This document shows, in pieces, positions 1 through 10,000 of a stretch of 64,000 nt of DNA. Position 1 is the stretch's first letter, and each line of letters begins with the position of its first letter. Made by a program: the position numbers and the translations under genes. The stretch is from positions 1-64,000 of the IMG/VR virus record IMGVR_UViG_3300037261_000033, one strand, 5' to 3'. Below the pieces are notes generated by a model that had not been told where the DNA came from, made no database searches, and worked only from the letters and a program-made list of their open reading frames with translations. The DNA is from a virus.

Positions 1-144
1 GGCTACCGTGTAAACCGTTGCGTCCGGCGCGACCAGCGAGAACCACGACGCGCCCGCGACAACTTGCGTCCAATCACAGTTAACGTCACCGATGACGCGC
101 GCGCTGCCGCTCGTGACCGTGACCGTTCCAATTTTCAGTTGCAT
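1..144 (-). CDS. tail-fibre-like protein, N-terminal fragment (cut by window edge)
   Basis: An ATG at 144 opens a frame that stays open to the window edge, giving 48 visible residues beginning MQLKIGTVTVTSGSARVIGD. It starts one base after the stop of the gpJ-like gene, so the two are translationally coupled. The pattern of a short beta-rich start, a 'TSGSARV' strand, a conserved Trp and a closing 'YTVA' resembles the N-terminal attachment segment of small tail-fibre or hook proteins that follow the tail-tip hub in many siphophages. The rest of the protein is outside the window, so function is inferred from position and this short segment only. Confidence 0.55.
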   Translation of the reverse strand, partial: MQLKIGTVTVTSGSARVIGDVNCDWTQVVAGASWFSLVAPDATVYTVA

Positions 145-145
145 T

Positions 146-3100
146 TTAAGGAGGAAGATGGCCGCCGCCGCCCGGCGCGCCCGGAGTCTGTGACACCGTG
201 TAATCCGCGCTAGTTACCGCGCTGTCCGTCCATCCTGATTTGTAAGCTAGGACTGATATTCTCCATCGTCCCGCTGTCATCGAGAAGATAGCGCTTGCGC
301 CAGTGATGCGAATTGTTCCCCCAGTTGCATTCGGCGGCGTAGCTCCGTCGTGCGTCGGCGTTGCGGGAGCCGAGCCGTTGGTGGTCTTGGTATAGAACAT
401 ATAATCAGCAGCCGTAGGCGTTGAGATTGTTACGTCCTGTGTTCCGTCGGTGGTTTGGTAAATCCCCGGCACTGGTGAAAAACTTGGAGCAACGACGTTC
501 GTAGCTACTTGCGTGAATACCCACGTAGTGATCGGCCCCATGAAACCTAAATAGAAAGCAGCCGCCTTGACCGTCACTGCGCCGCCGCTCGCGTCAACGT
601 TGAACAGGCTTGCGTAAAGCGCGCTAGAAGCCATAGGTGCCGATCCGTCCGTCGTGTATCGGATTTGCACGTTAGGCGATGGGCAAGCCAAGCTCACGCT
701 GACAATCCCCGGCACGTTCCCGCCCGCTGGCGATGCGACACAAGCGAGAAGATCATTACTGATCGCACTGAGTGGTATTGGAGGTGTTCCGGCATTAGCC
801 GGATTCTGCATCAACATTTGATAGGTTTGGTTCCCGATTGCAGTTCCGCCCGCATAAGCCGTCTTGTTCCCAAAAACATCCTCGCAATCGCAGAAAAAGG
901 CGAAAGTTCCTCCCATCCGCAGATTCCCGAAGTCAACCGTGATCTGTTTTCCGCTCGAAGCCGCCACGGTTCGAAAATCAGAGCTCCCGTAGCTGTCTCG
1001 GTAAAAATTGACCTTCGCCAAACTCGGATCAATGGGGCAAGTGCATGACAGCGTTGCGTATCCCGGTCCCGGCGTAACCACTGGATTAAGGGGCGCGCCC
1101 GGAGCGTTCTTAGTCACCGTGAATTTCGCTTCCGCCGACAAGTTGTTGAAGGAGTCGAGAATCTTGACGCCTATCGTGAAGCTCGAAAACGGCGCGCCCG
1201 TAACCAGTGAACGTTTGTTCGCTTCTAAAGTAAAGTTGTAGCGCGGCGCAGAAAGAAGAACTGGGTCTTGAATTACTGTAACGCCGTCCGCCTTATACAT
1301 CGTCACAACGAACGCCTGAAAGAACGGGTCAAACCTTCCCCCCAACAACCCTGTTGGATCAGGGCCGCCAAGATCAGCATTCCACGTAGGGGAATTGATT
1401 CGCCATCCAAACTCGACATCCGGCGTTCCGAAGGTCGCGGTACTTCCCTGCCCTACAATCTCAAGACCGCTGACAGTTGCGCCAGCCAACGGGTTCTCCC
1501 CGAATAGAACGGTGTATCCCGGTTGGGTTCCAGTTATCACGTTCCCTGATCCAGCCGAACCAGTTCCGCCCGTGCATCCCGTGAACTGCGTAGCCGTTTT
1601 CCCGGTGTAAGTTATTAACTGTTGACTCCCGCCCGAAGTATTGATGTAAAATGAGCCTGCTATTGGGAATCCATCAGTGTCCGCCGAAACGGTTCCCGCA
1701 GGAAGCGTCACTGGCACGTCCAACGCCGTCACTGGATAAACCAGAACCGGCGTGCTGGTTTTCCCAAAGTTGTTTATCGCTACGACGCTGACTTCATAGA
1801 AGCCGGGGATCGCCCCGACGATGATATTCTCCGTCGCGGGACTCTCCGGCAACGCCACCCAATTCCCGCTGTTAAAACGGTAGGCAACGCGATAACCGCG
1901 TAGCCATTTGTCTTGGCTCTTTATCCAAGAAATGTGCAAGTCGCGGCTGACTCCCGTCGCGTCGTTCACGGCGACTTGATCTATCACCACCGCGCCCGGC
2001 GCCAAGACTTGTCCTGCTGATGGGAACGAGTAGGTGGGAGGAGTGATCAGCGCCGCGTCATCATCAATATGGTCGTAGAGGCTGGCGTTGTATTGCAGCG
2101 CGACTACCGAGACAGTCGCATTATCCTTCGGTGTAACGTTGAGGATACGGAATAGCTCTGGAACAACATCATCGTTCGCCAGTTGCCACAGCCCTCCTAC
2201 TTCCGGCAGGTTAGCCATAGCCGCCACACTGATCGTCGTCGTGTCTCCAACTCCATTTGTGGCTTGCACCGCGATTACCTTACTTTTCAAGGTCGGGTCT
2301 GGTTCCGCAGAGTCGAGATAGGTGAATGCGATGTAATAGGTTTTCCCGGCTTCAATGGTAACCGAGCGATCTAGTGTTATCAGCGTCGAGGTGCGCGCCA
2401 GTATCCGCCCCGACCAACCACGTCCCGACCTGAACGGGTTCGTGATCTGCGCTATCCAGCCGGGCCTGCACCTGAATCCTTCCGCGCCAGTATCGAAGCT
2501 CACCGTGTCGGTGAGAAGCTGCTCCGCCGCCAGCATCCAGCGCCCCGTTCTGCGCGCCGCCATCTGGCTCGTGCAGCCCATGTTCGTAACGATCAGCGCG
2601 TTATATCCGTACTTCAGGATGGCGTCTCCGTCTTCGACTCCTTCTACCGTCGCCTGCCCGAAGTTATTGTTGTCGTTCCACGTTACCTGCGCCGCCGTGT
2701 GCCGCGCTTTACGCGCCGTCCCGCTGTAAAGAAACACGCCGTTGATGACGTTCGTTGGACCAAACTGAATATCAGGCGTTCTCGGACTATCCTGAATCGG
2801 CTCCAAAACTCCGTTCGCAAAGTAGTGCATCCCGCGAAAGATCGTCGCCATGTCGGTTAACACCTTCATCGCGTCCTCTTTTTTCTGTAGGTAGAGGTTA
2901 CACATGAAGCGCGGCTCGAATCCGCCATGTCCGTCCGGCACGCCGTTCTTTCCTGTCACGCTGTCATAATCATCGGTTGAGCCACCCGGTCGTGCGTTCC
3001 TCGCATCGGAGTACTTCGCGATGTTATAGAGCGCCCATTTATTGAGGCTGCCTTCCGGCATGTACGGCCCAAGGCCGTAGCGCATGTGCGAATCCATATC

Positions 3101-4300
3101 GTAGTAGCACCACGCCGGGTTATTCGTCCAAGCGTACTTGAACGTCCCATCCCATGTGTTGCTAGGCGACACCCCGCGCGCCGCCGCCGTTCCCGAAGGG
3201 GAATATGATTCGTCGTACGTTCGCGCAATCGGGTCGTAGTTCTTTGGCACCCGGATGATCAGGCCCATCATAAAGTAGGCGCGCGTCGGAATGCTCCCGA
3301 ACTGCACTGCGTCAATCTTGAAGGCCACTAGCGACGTGTTCGGATAGCGCAGCTTCCCGTAGGTGATCTGTGAATAGCTCACCACGTAAGTTTTGTTTTG
3401 CAGGGTGCTCGGCGTCGCGCTATCTGGCGTTATGCGGGTCACGCGTATGTCCCACGGCGCTGGCAGCCCGGACAAGTCCAACCGATAACTTCTGTTGTAC
3501 GGGTTCGTCGCCTTCCCGGTGATCGTATCATTAACGACCGGGACAAAAACGGAGCCGCCCAAGTTTGCGGCGGCTTTGATCTCGATCTTGATTTGAACGC
3601 TCGTTCCAGAGATGTCTCCGTTGTTGTTTACGTTGATGCTTCGCATCTGTGGAAACACCATGTCGATTCGCACCGCGTCGATGCTCGAATCCGAAATTCG
3701 TTGCGTCCAAGGGCCGATGAAAATACTCACCTCTACGCCGCTGCCGCCGCCGACCGGGACTATGCTTTCCGCTGCCTCGAACCCCGGCACATAACTTTGG
3801 TCTTGCGCGCCATCGAGGAAAAAGAAATCGAAGTTCGTGTAGTTGAGTGAGCCACCTAACGACCACTTTTTTGCGGAGCCTGACGCCACCGCGAGGTTGG
3901 ATAATACCAACGTGCGCGCGTCCGTCACCGCCGTTATCGTGGTGTTCGGCGGAAAGTTCTCTACCGCGATCCCAAGCCCGACCATGCCGCTGGTGAAATG
4001 GTCTGCTGACGTGGTTAGGGCTGGAGTATTAACAACTGTAGTTCCGTCGGCAAATACAGCCGTATCACTGTTCTCAATCGGCGTTCCAGACAGCGCCACG
4101 CATCGCAATGGGTGAAGCGGGTCGGCGAACCCGAGTATCTGTCCTTCGGACAATACGTCGATCAGGTTCGCGAGTTGCCGAGACGTTAAGCTGTCCGTGT
4201 CTTCGTGCGCGGCTGTCGCGCCGCTGCCGCTCTTTGTGCCGGAGCCTCTGACAGAGATTCCACTGACTCTTTCGAGTCTCCGTTTCTTTTGCCGGGTCAT
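146..4300 (-). CDS. J: tail tip attachment protein J (central fibre / host specificity)
   Basis: A 1384-residue homologue of lambda gpJ, the hub and central fibre that contacts the receptor at the tail tip. The N-terminal region has the family-typical 'LIDVLSEGQILGF' segment (about residues 50-60), followed by the large beta-rich hub. A fibronectin-III-like domain lies near residues 780-860 (GFYEVSVVAINNFGK). Near residues 1190-1265 there is a segment like the chitobiase/hexosaminidase C-terminal domain (IRYTTDGSAP). It sits last in the lambda-like order M-L-K-I-J. I chose ATG 4300. A TTG at 4309 is also in frame, nine bases further upstream, and neither has a strong Shine-Dalgarno. The C-terminal half is probably the host-range determinant, which is inferred. 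Confidence 0.9.
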   Translation of the reverse strand: MTRQKKRRLERVSGISVRGSGTKSGSGATAAHEDTDSLTSRQLANLIDVLSEGQILGFADPLHPLRCVALSGTPIENSDTAVFADGTTVVNTPALTTSADHFTSGMVGLGIAVENFPPNTTITAVTDARTLVLSNLAVASGSAKKWSLGGSLNYTNFDFFFLDGAQDQSYVPGFEAAESIVPVGGGSGVEVSIFIGPWTQRISDSSIDAVRIDMVFPQMRSINVNNNGDISGTSVQIKIEIKAAANLGGSVFVPVVNDTITGKATNPYNRSYRLDLSGLPAPWDIRVTRITPDSATPSTLQNKTYVVSYSQITYGKLRYPNTSLVAFKIDAVQFGSIPTRAYFMMGLIIRVPKNYDPIARTYDESYSPSGTAAARGVSPSNTWDGTFKYAWTNNPAWCYYDMDSHMRYGLGPYMPEGSLNKWALYNIAKYSDARNARPGGSTDDYDSVTGKNGVPDGHGGFEPRFMCNLYLQKKEDAMKVLTDMATIFRGMHYFANGVLEPIQDSPRTPDIQFGPTNVINGVFLYSGTARKARHTAAQVTWNDNNNFGQATVEGVEDGDAILKYGYNALIVTNMGCTSQMAARRTGRWMLAAEQLLTDTVSFDTGAEGFRCRPGWIAQITNPFRSGRGWSGRILARTSTLITLDRSVTIEAGKTYYIAFTYLDSAEPDPTLKSKVIAVQATNGVGDTTTISVAAMANLPEVGGLWQLANDDVVPELFRILNVTPKDNATVSVVALQYNASLYDHIDDDAALITPPTYSFPSAGQVLAPGAVVIDQVAVNDATGVSRDLHISWIKSQDKWLRGYRVAYRFNSGNWVALPESPATENIIVGAIPGFYEVSVVAINNFGKTSTPVLVYPVTALDVPVTLPAGTVSADTDGFPIAGSFYINTSGGSQQLITYTGKTATQFTGCTGGTGSAGSGNVITGTQPGYTVLFGENPLAGATVSGLEIVGQGSTATFGTPDVEFGWRINSPTWNADLGGPDPTGLLGGRFDPFFQAFVVTMYKADGVTVIQDPVLLSAPRYNFTLEANKRSLVTGAPFSSFTIGVKILDSFNNLSAEAKFTVTKNAPGAPLNPVVTPGPGYATLSCTCPIDPSLAKVNFYRDSYGSSDFRTVAASSGKQITVDFGNLRMGGTFAFFCDCEDVFGNKTAYAGGTAIGNQTYQMLMQNPANAGTPPIPLSAISNDLLACVASPAGGNVPGIVSVSLACPSPNVQIRYTTDGSAPMASSALYASLFNVDASGGAVTVKAAAFYLGFMGPITTWVFTQVATNVVAPSFSPVPGIYQTTDGTQDVTISTPTAADYMFYTKTTNGSAPATPTHDGATPPNATGGTIRITGASAIFSMTAGRWRISVLAYKSGWTDSAVTSADYTVSQTPGAPGGGGHLPP

Positions 4301-4312
4301 GGCCTTCAAGTG

Positions 4313-4981
4313 TTACGGCACAAAACGCTGAGAGGTTATCGGTTGCCCCTCAATAGGGCCGACATTGGAAGTCGTGTTCGGAAATGGATTAGGTGACGTG
4401 CTCCCGGTAGTGATGTCCACGTTTTCGTAACCGGCGCTCACGACGTAGCTGCCGATCCAGAGCGGCCCTCCGTACAAGCACGGAACGCACTCGCCCTCAC
4501 CTATCGTATTGACCACGTTCGAAAATTGGTAGCTTGGTCTTTGAGCGCTAGCTGGCGTAGTCGTGTTTGGAGTCGGAGAAAGAAGTGTGGCAACGCCTCC
4601 GAGCACCAAACTGATGCCCATGCCGATTAAGAAAGGACTAGCAACCCCGAGGGGCGTTCCCGAGAGTAATATACCGGCGGCGATTAACACAACTCCGGCG
4701 ATGACTTCAATCCATCCCTTGGAGTTTCCACTCCCGCGTACGACCGGCGTGATCGTGATCTGTTTCCCTCCCGTTGGAAATTGAAGCAGCCCTGCCCCGA
4801 TCTGTTTCTTTCCCACCTTGACGCCAAAATCCACGTCGCGCATTGAGAGGATTGCGTCGGCGAATCCCGGTCGAAGATGATTGATCGCGTTTACCGCTTG
4901 CGCCGGTGTATTAACGTCAAGTCGCCAGTTGCGCCCGAAACGCTTTCCGAGAGAACCATAGAGCAAAACGGTCGTGACCAT
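4313..4981 (-). CDS. I: tail assembly protein I
   Basis: A 222-residue protein of the lambda gpI tail-assembly family. It has a ubiquitin-like beta-grasp start (VLLYGSLGKRFGRNWRLDV, with 'NAINHLRPGFADAI'), a hydrophobic glycine-rich pair of segments around residues 90-135 (WIEVIAGVVLIAAGILLSG; FLIGMGISLVLGGVATLL), and a conserved tail beginning 'NTIGEGECVPCLYG'. In lambda, I is needed for tail-tip assembly but is not a major component of the mature tail. It lies between K and J in the canonical order, with J starting about 12 bases after its stop. Confidence 0.9.
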   Translation of the reverse strand: MVTTVLLYGSLGKRFGRNWRLDVNTPAQAVNAINHLRPGFADAILSMRDVDFGVKVGKKQIGAGLLQFPTGGKQITITPVVRGSGNSKGWIEVIAGVVLIAAGILLSGTPLGVASPFLIGMGISLVLGGVATLLSPTPNTTTPASAQRPSYQFSNVVNTIGEGECVPCLYGGPLWIGSYVVSAGYENVDITTGSTSPNPFPNTTSNVGPIEGQPITSQRFVP

Positions 4982-4991
4982 GCCTGCTCTT

Positions 4992-5825
4992 CTACATCAA
5001 AGCGCGGTGTCTGACAATCTTATCCACCATCCGCGCGTAACCATGCCCGTCCAAGTAAGGATCGATCTTGCTAATTCTTCCGGGCAAGTGATGGAGTATC
5101 TGGCCGTCGCCTAAATAGACGGCGGCGTGCGCGGGAACGGGCGTGCGCGGTAATTGGATCAATAGCACGTCGTGCTTACGCAGGTCGCTTACTTCCACGA
5201 ATCCCGCTTTCTTAAAGTTGTCGAGGTAGAGGTTCTTTCCTTTCATCCACCATTCGTCTTCGCGCTCGAAGTCCGGCAGGACGATCTTTAATTCTTTCTC
5301 GTAATAATCTCGAATGATCGCCCAACAATCGAGAATCCCGTGGACGAATGGCCGCCCGATCAACTCCGCCTTCCAACCTTTCGGGCTGTAGAAGTCCCAC
5401 GCATCCGCAGGCCAGCCGACTATCAGGAACGGTAGATGTTTCGCTTCCGATTCTGTCTTGTCTCCCGGCGACGGCACGGGCGGTTCATTCACGTGGCTAT
5501 GGTAAACGGCGATTATCTCCCATCCTTTGTCTTCCACTTTCCGCCACGCCTTCGGACATGTCCTGAACGCTCTATGCCGCTCCCGTGATAGGTTCGGTGA
5601 ACGGAACGCCCGCTGACGCTTCCCGTCCGTTGCGATGAATCCGCATACTTCCTGCGGCGGCTTATTCCCCTCAAATCCTTCCCGCGCGTGCGCTCGTATC
5701 TCTTCGCGTACTGAATCGATTATCTGACTGCCTTGTAATGTCCGTTTTTTGGCGTCCGTTAACCTTTCGGTCGCTTTCTGAACGGCTGCCCGTCTCTTCT
5801 TGCCTGCCGTGCTGGTTTTAGGCAT
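4992..5825 (-). CDS. K: tail assembly protein K (JAB/MPN plus NlpC/P60 peptidase)
   Basis: A two-domain tail-tip peptidase of 277 residues like lambda gpK. The N-terminal half carries a complete JAMM zinc-protease signature: Glu59 (PPQEVCGF), His109-Ser-His111 and the HSH-x7-S-x2-D pattern ending at Asp122. The C-terminal half is an NlpC/P60 fold with catalytic Cys167 (GILDCWAII) and His233 (PAHAAVYLGDG). In lambda-like phages this protein is required to build the tip, and the NlpC/P60 domain may cut peptidoglycan during entry. The first about 35 residues are a basic Lys/Arg-rich extension. It lies between L and I. Confidence 0.92.
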   Translation of the reverse strand: MPKTSTAGKKRRAAVQKATERLTDAKKRTLQGSQIIDSVREEIRAHAREGFEGNKPPQEVCGFIATDGKRQRAFRSPNLSRERHRAFRTCPKAWRKVEDKGWEIIAVYHSHVNEPPVPSPGDKTESEAKHLPFLIVGWPADAWDFYSPKGWKAELIGRPFVHGILDCWAIIRDYYEKELKIVLPDFEREDEWWMKGKNLYLDNFKKAGFVEVSDLRKHDVLLIQLPRTPVPAHAAVYLGDGQILHHLPGRISKIDPYLDGHGYARMVDKIVRHRALM

Positions 5826-5835
5826 AGACGGTCGT

Positions 5836-6672
5836 TTATAGGATTCCCGGTATTTTTGAGGCTCCGGGAAAAAAACCTCCGGGCAAAGGATTTGTCGCGC
5901 CGAACCTCGCCTTGCACGCGCTCACGCTTTTCGCGCAAGCGTCCCGCGTCCATTTCGTTATGTCGGCCAGCGCGGAGGTGTTCCCGTCCGCCAACGACAC
6001 GTAGTAAACCCGGATGCCGTTCACCATCACGTAAACGTAATCATGGTTCGCGTAGGTCGTTGCGGAATTGTAAGCTCCGCGATCCGTTATCGCAGTAAGC
6101 GCGTTCTCGCGCGCATCCTGAACTGGCGGCCCCGTGTAGGTGCATTCCGCGCCTCGATAAAGCCACGGACAGTATCCGGCCAGCACTTGCCGCCGTGGAA
6201 GTGATACGCCTTCCGAGTCGAACAGTGTTGCTAACTCGAATTGAATAACCGTACTCGACTCGGACGCTTTGCGGTCGATCACGTAAATGTCCGGTGTGTA
6301 TTCCTGATAATTTCCGGGTGAACCCGGTTCGGCCCCGTCATCCAAATAATCTCGGTATGTCCTATGCCTTATTAGTTTGCAGCCGACGAAATCTCCGTAC
6401 TGCCGGAGCAGCGCCGTCACTACCCCATTGATGTTGCCAACCGATATGATCGGACGCGGCAACGTTCCCTTCGTATTCCAATCCCATCCGCTCGACTGGA
6501 TAGGCCACGGATTGTAGACGTTCGTTTGAAACGTGAACACGTTCGCCCCCCGGTCAGTGTAGGGATGAAGATAAAGAATGTCCCCGCCGTAGAGCGACAC
6601 GTCGAGGTCGTATAGCTCCATCAGTACTCCCGGCGTCGATAACCGGCTGCGCTCGTCAACCGTGGTGCTCAT
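5836..6672 (-). CDS. L: minor tail protein L (Fe-S tail-tip protein)
   Basis: A 278-residue lambda gpL homologue. The N-terminal domain begins with the family-typical 'PGVLMELYDLDVSLYGGD' region. The C-terminal domain has four cysteines (168, 177, 246, 253) in the contexts YCPW, ECTY, DACAKS and SACKARFG. These match the residues that bind an iron-sulfur cluster in lambda gpL. The protein ends in the usual 'NPLPGGFFPG' motif. An extra module of about 60 residues (about 185-243) sits between the second and third cysteines and looks like a small carbohydrate-binding fold (TTYANHDYVYV ... YYVSLADG ... W). The start overlaps the stop of M by ATGA. Confidence 0.92.
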   Translation of the reverse strand: MSTTVDERSRLSTPGVLMELYDLDVSLYGGDILYLHPYTDRGANVFTFQTNVYNPWPIQSSGWDWNTKGTLPRPIISVGNINGVVTALLRQYGDFVGCKLIRHRTYRDYLDDGAEPGSPGNYQEYTPDIYVIDRKASESSTVIQFELATLFDSEGVSLPRRQVLAGYCPWLYRGAECTYTGPPVQDARENALTAITDRGAYNSATTYANHDYVYVMVNGIRVYYVSLADGNTSALADITKWTRDACAKSVSACKARFGATNPLPGGFFPGASKIPGIL

Positions 6673-7022
6673 ACCGCTGGCCGCTGCGAGAATGTAGCTT
6701 TTAAATTAACGACGTTTGCACCCTGATAAACCCAATCCCATGTCCCGATGACTCGAAATACTTTTGGCCCTTCAACGTCGTAAGGCCAGAGCGCCGTCCA
6801 TAAAAACCGCTGGCCTACGTGCGCTTCGAAGAAATCCGTGAATGTTTTCATCTGCGTCGTCGTGATGTTATTCCACTGCAACGGCCAATCCCGCTGCGCT
6901 GGCATAGGGCCGTCCTGCGTACTCTGCTCGTAGCCTTCGCCAAACTGCGCTACTAACTCTCGCGGAGTAACGGTAGCGCCGCTCTGGATGCTCGGCGCTG
7001 GCGTTGCCGGGAATGTGTCCAT
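6669..7022 (-). CDS. M: minor tail protein M
   Basis: A 117-residue protein of the lambda gpM (phage minor tail protein) family. The defining region is the run 'RDWPLQWNNITTTQMKTF' followed by 'FFEAHVGQRFLWT' and a C-terminal 'NLKATFSQRP'. These match the family's 'W.L.....s..e...i..F...h.G...F.W' pattern. It acts at the distal end of the tail tube during tip assembly. It starts five bases after the tape-measure stop and overlaps L by four bases. Confidence 0.9.
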   Translation of the reverse strand: MDTFPATPAPSIQSGATVTPRELVAQFGEGYEQSTQDGPMPAQRDWPLQWNNITTTQMKTFTDFFEAHVGQRFLWTALWPYDVEGPKVFRVIGTWDWVYQGANVVNLKATFSQRPAV

Positions 7023-7026
7023 AGAA

Positions 7027-10000
7027 TTACGCCGTCGCTCCGGTTTGAGAACGATACAACGAACCGCCGCGCCGCTTCTGCGTTTGGAGTGTCTGCAAGG
7101 CGATGTTACTCATCATCTGCGCTGCCTGCGCCCACTCTTCCTTAGTCATCCCGCCGCCGCTCGCGCTCGACCGCGCCGATTGACTTCCGTCCGCGTTATT
7201 CGTTACCGAGATACTGATACTGACGGGTGAGTTTCCTCCACTCATTCCCGCGCCGATTGCGGCCATCTGCCCTTGCGTGAACACGCCCTCGCCGGGCTGC
7301 GCGTTAATGGGCTGATTTACCGATCCGCCACCCGCGAGATATTGGAATCCGCCTTCCATTCCAACGATGCCGCCTGCATGAAACTTAGGCAGATGCGACA
7401 AATTAGACGGGCCTTGGAGAACCGGGCCAAAGCTGTTACCGCTGAATGTAGAACCCATTGAACGCTGCCCCGGTGTTTCTCGCGCCATGATCGCAGCGTT
7501 AAAGGCATCCGAGCCGCCGACGTTTGTGGATACCGTCGGGTCGCCCTGTTGCGGATGCGCGTTAGCCCACATTGAGGAATCGAACTTTCCGCGCGCGCCG
7601 AACTGCGCTGCGAAGACTCTCTCCTCATCATTTACAAAATTCCGGTTTGGATTGCCTCCATATCCGCCCCCGAGTAGAAAAGACTTAGTTGATGCGTCCA
7701 TGTTGGACGTGTAAAGCGATCCTGCTGACCAATCGTTAACGATTCCGGCCTGTCCCGTTCTGCTCCATACAGATTGTCCGGCATCGCCGCTCGTTCCGCC
7801 GCCCGGCGCAGCAGGAGACGGGCCGCCTAGAACCGGCTTGTCGGCATTCGCCGTGAATGAACCGTCGTTGTTCCATGTCCCTTGCGTGCCGTTAAACCAA
7901 TCGCGCCCCGGATTATTTTCGTATGTCGGGCCGTAATCAACGTGCGCGGCGAAATCTGGTGATGAAGGAATATTACCTAAGCTTGTATTACCAATATCTC
8001 GGAATGCTTGAATGTCCGGTTGACCGGAGCCGATTCCGCCCGTCTCGGTTGACTGAGGTGAATAGTCATTGTTGGCTCCGAAATCATAAAACGACGTATT
8101 CCCTGCCATCGTATTATCGTATGGGCCGTAAACGTCAGAACCGGACGGCAGTGAAAGGTTAATAGGGTCATAGCCGCCCTGTGGAATGCCGTAGCCTATT
8201 TGTCCTGAAATGCTATTCCCGGCCCAAAGCGTGTCTGCGTTACTAGCTACCCATGAGGCCGTCTCTCTGAGAAATGGATTTGTAGAAGTTCCGCCCGTTA
8301 GTCCCCACGGACTAACCGCCTGTCCGGTTGGCGGTTGAAAATCCATTGGCGGCCCCGGCTGATTCAAATCCATTTCTCCCGGTAATCCGCCGCCGTACGC
8401 GTCGCGCATTACCGCGTTGTAATGAGCTTGCTCTTCCGGTGTCATTCCACTGCCGGGTAAGAACCGTCTGTCACCCGGCGAAGTTGTCCACTCAATGTCG
8501 CTAGCTTTATGGACTCCGCTAGACTGACTGTTGCCGGGATCGTTCTGATTCCATACGTCCACTCTATTACTTAAACGGGGATTAGTGGTGTCCGTGAATC
8601 GCCCTGTAACTCCGCCTCTCGTTACTGTATCACCGTAGTGCGCTCCGTGAACTTGATCTGGTGATAAGGAGATGTCACCGGATTGATGGGGGTTCCCTTG
8701 ACTGTCGTAATACCCGTCACGCCACAGTAGGTATGGAAGACTGTTATGAGGTGCGTTTGGATTGCCTTCGTATGGCCCGAAGTTTGTGCGCTGAACTCCA
8801 CCGCCCGCCGTGAAATGAGCTACTCCCTGATTGTAGGTTGCGCCGCCCGTGCCGTGCTTCCAAGCGTCGAGAGCTTGAGTCCCGCCTGCGCGCGCTACGT
8901 CTTGCTTTGACAGCACGTATTCGCCGCCCGTTAGCATCGCTGGCACGTCATCCTTTGTCCCGCTGCCGCCATAGATAGGGCCACCCGTTGCCATGCCCGC
9001 GCCGCCGCCTGCACCTCCTCCACCTGATACGGTTGTGCCTCCCCCAACACCGAAGCCGCCCATCAAGAGCTTCAACAGATACTCGACCTCCATCTTGATG
9101 ATGATGCGCTCGATATCCTTGATGATCGACAACGCCATGTCAGTGAAGCCTTGCGAGACGCTCTTCGTTCCGTCGATGATGTCAGAAAGGCCGGTCGAAA
9201 TATCGTTGCTTAGTGCGTTCGCTATATCAGTGACGCCTTTCTCTACCGCTTGCTGCCAGTTACCGAACGCTGCTTTCGCTTTATCAAGTCCACGTAGGAT
9301 TGCATCAGTCGCGGATGCCGAACCATTCTTTATCGCCTCGTCAATCTCCTTGTTCTTCCGTTCTCTTTCTGCCTCTGCAACCGCTACTTGTCCGAGCGCT
9401 CCTAAATACGGTTCGAATTGAGATGGGTCGTAAAGTTCTTTGGCGGTAGAAGTCGTTAACTCCATGATGCGGCGCTCTTTTTCCGTCGTGTCCGTTACCT
9501 TCGATTCGATGATGTCGCGCTGCTGCCAGTAATCATTAATGATCGCTAGGTCTGTCTTGTATTTATCCCAGTCGCTGTCCTTAACTGGTTTTGCGATTTG
9601 ATTTAGCGGTGTATCACCGGCCTGCAATCCTCCGGCTCCAACCCCCGCCGTAGTTACATTAAACGGTTGTCGATTTAATATTCCGCCAATCAATTGATCT
9701 CCGAATGTTGGCGCTGGCTTCCAAATATTATCTAGCGCCTGTTTCAGTGTCGCCTTGTCCTGATCAAGTTTTGAAACGGCTCCCTTAGTGTAATCATCTG
9801 CTGCTTGTTTCCCGGTGTCTCCAGTTACGAACGCATTCCACATTCCCTTTAGCGCTCCCATAACCGGCGGCGTCTCATCCTTAACGGCTTTATCAAACCC
9901 GGCGCGCCAACCTTCCATCATGGTGTGCGTATCGCTTGTAAAGTCGATGCCTTTAATAATGGTGCTCCCTGACGCCGTAAACGCGCCGGAAATGGCGTCA

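Noticed and set aside
665-4396. Plus-strand frames opposite gpJ
   Set aside because: All lie within a strongly supported minus-strand gene and have no protein-like features of their own.
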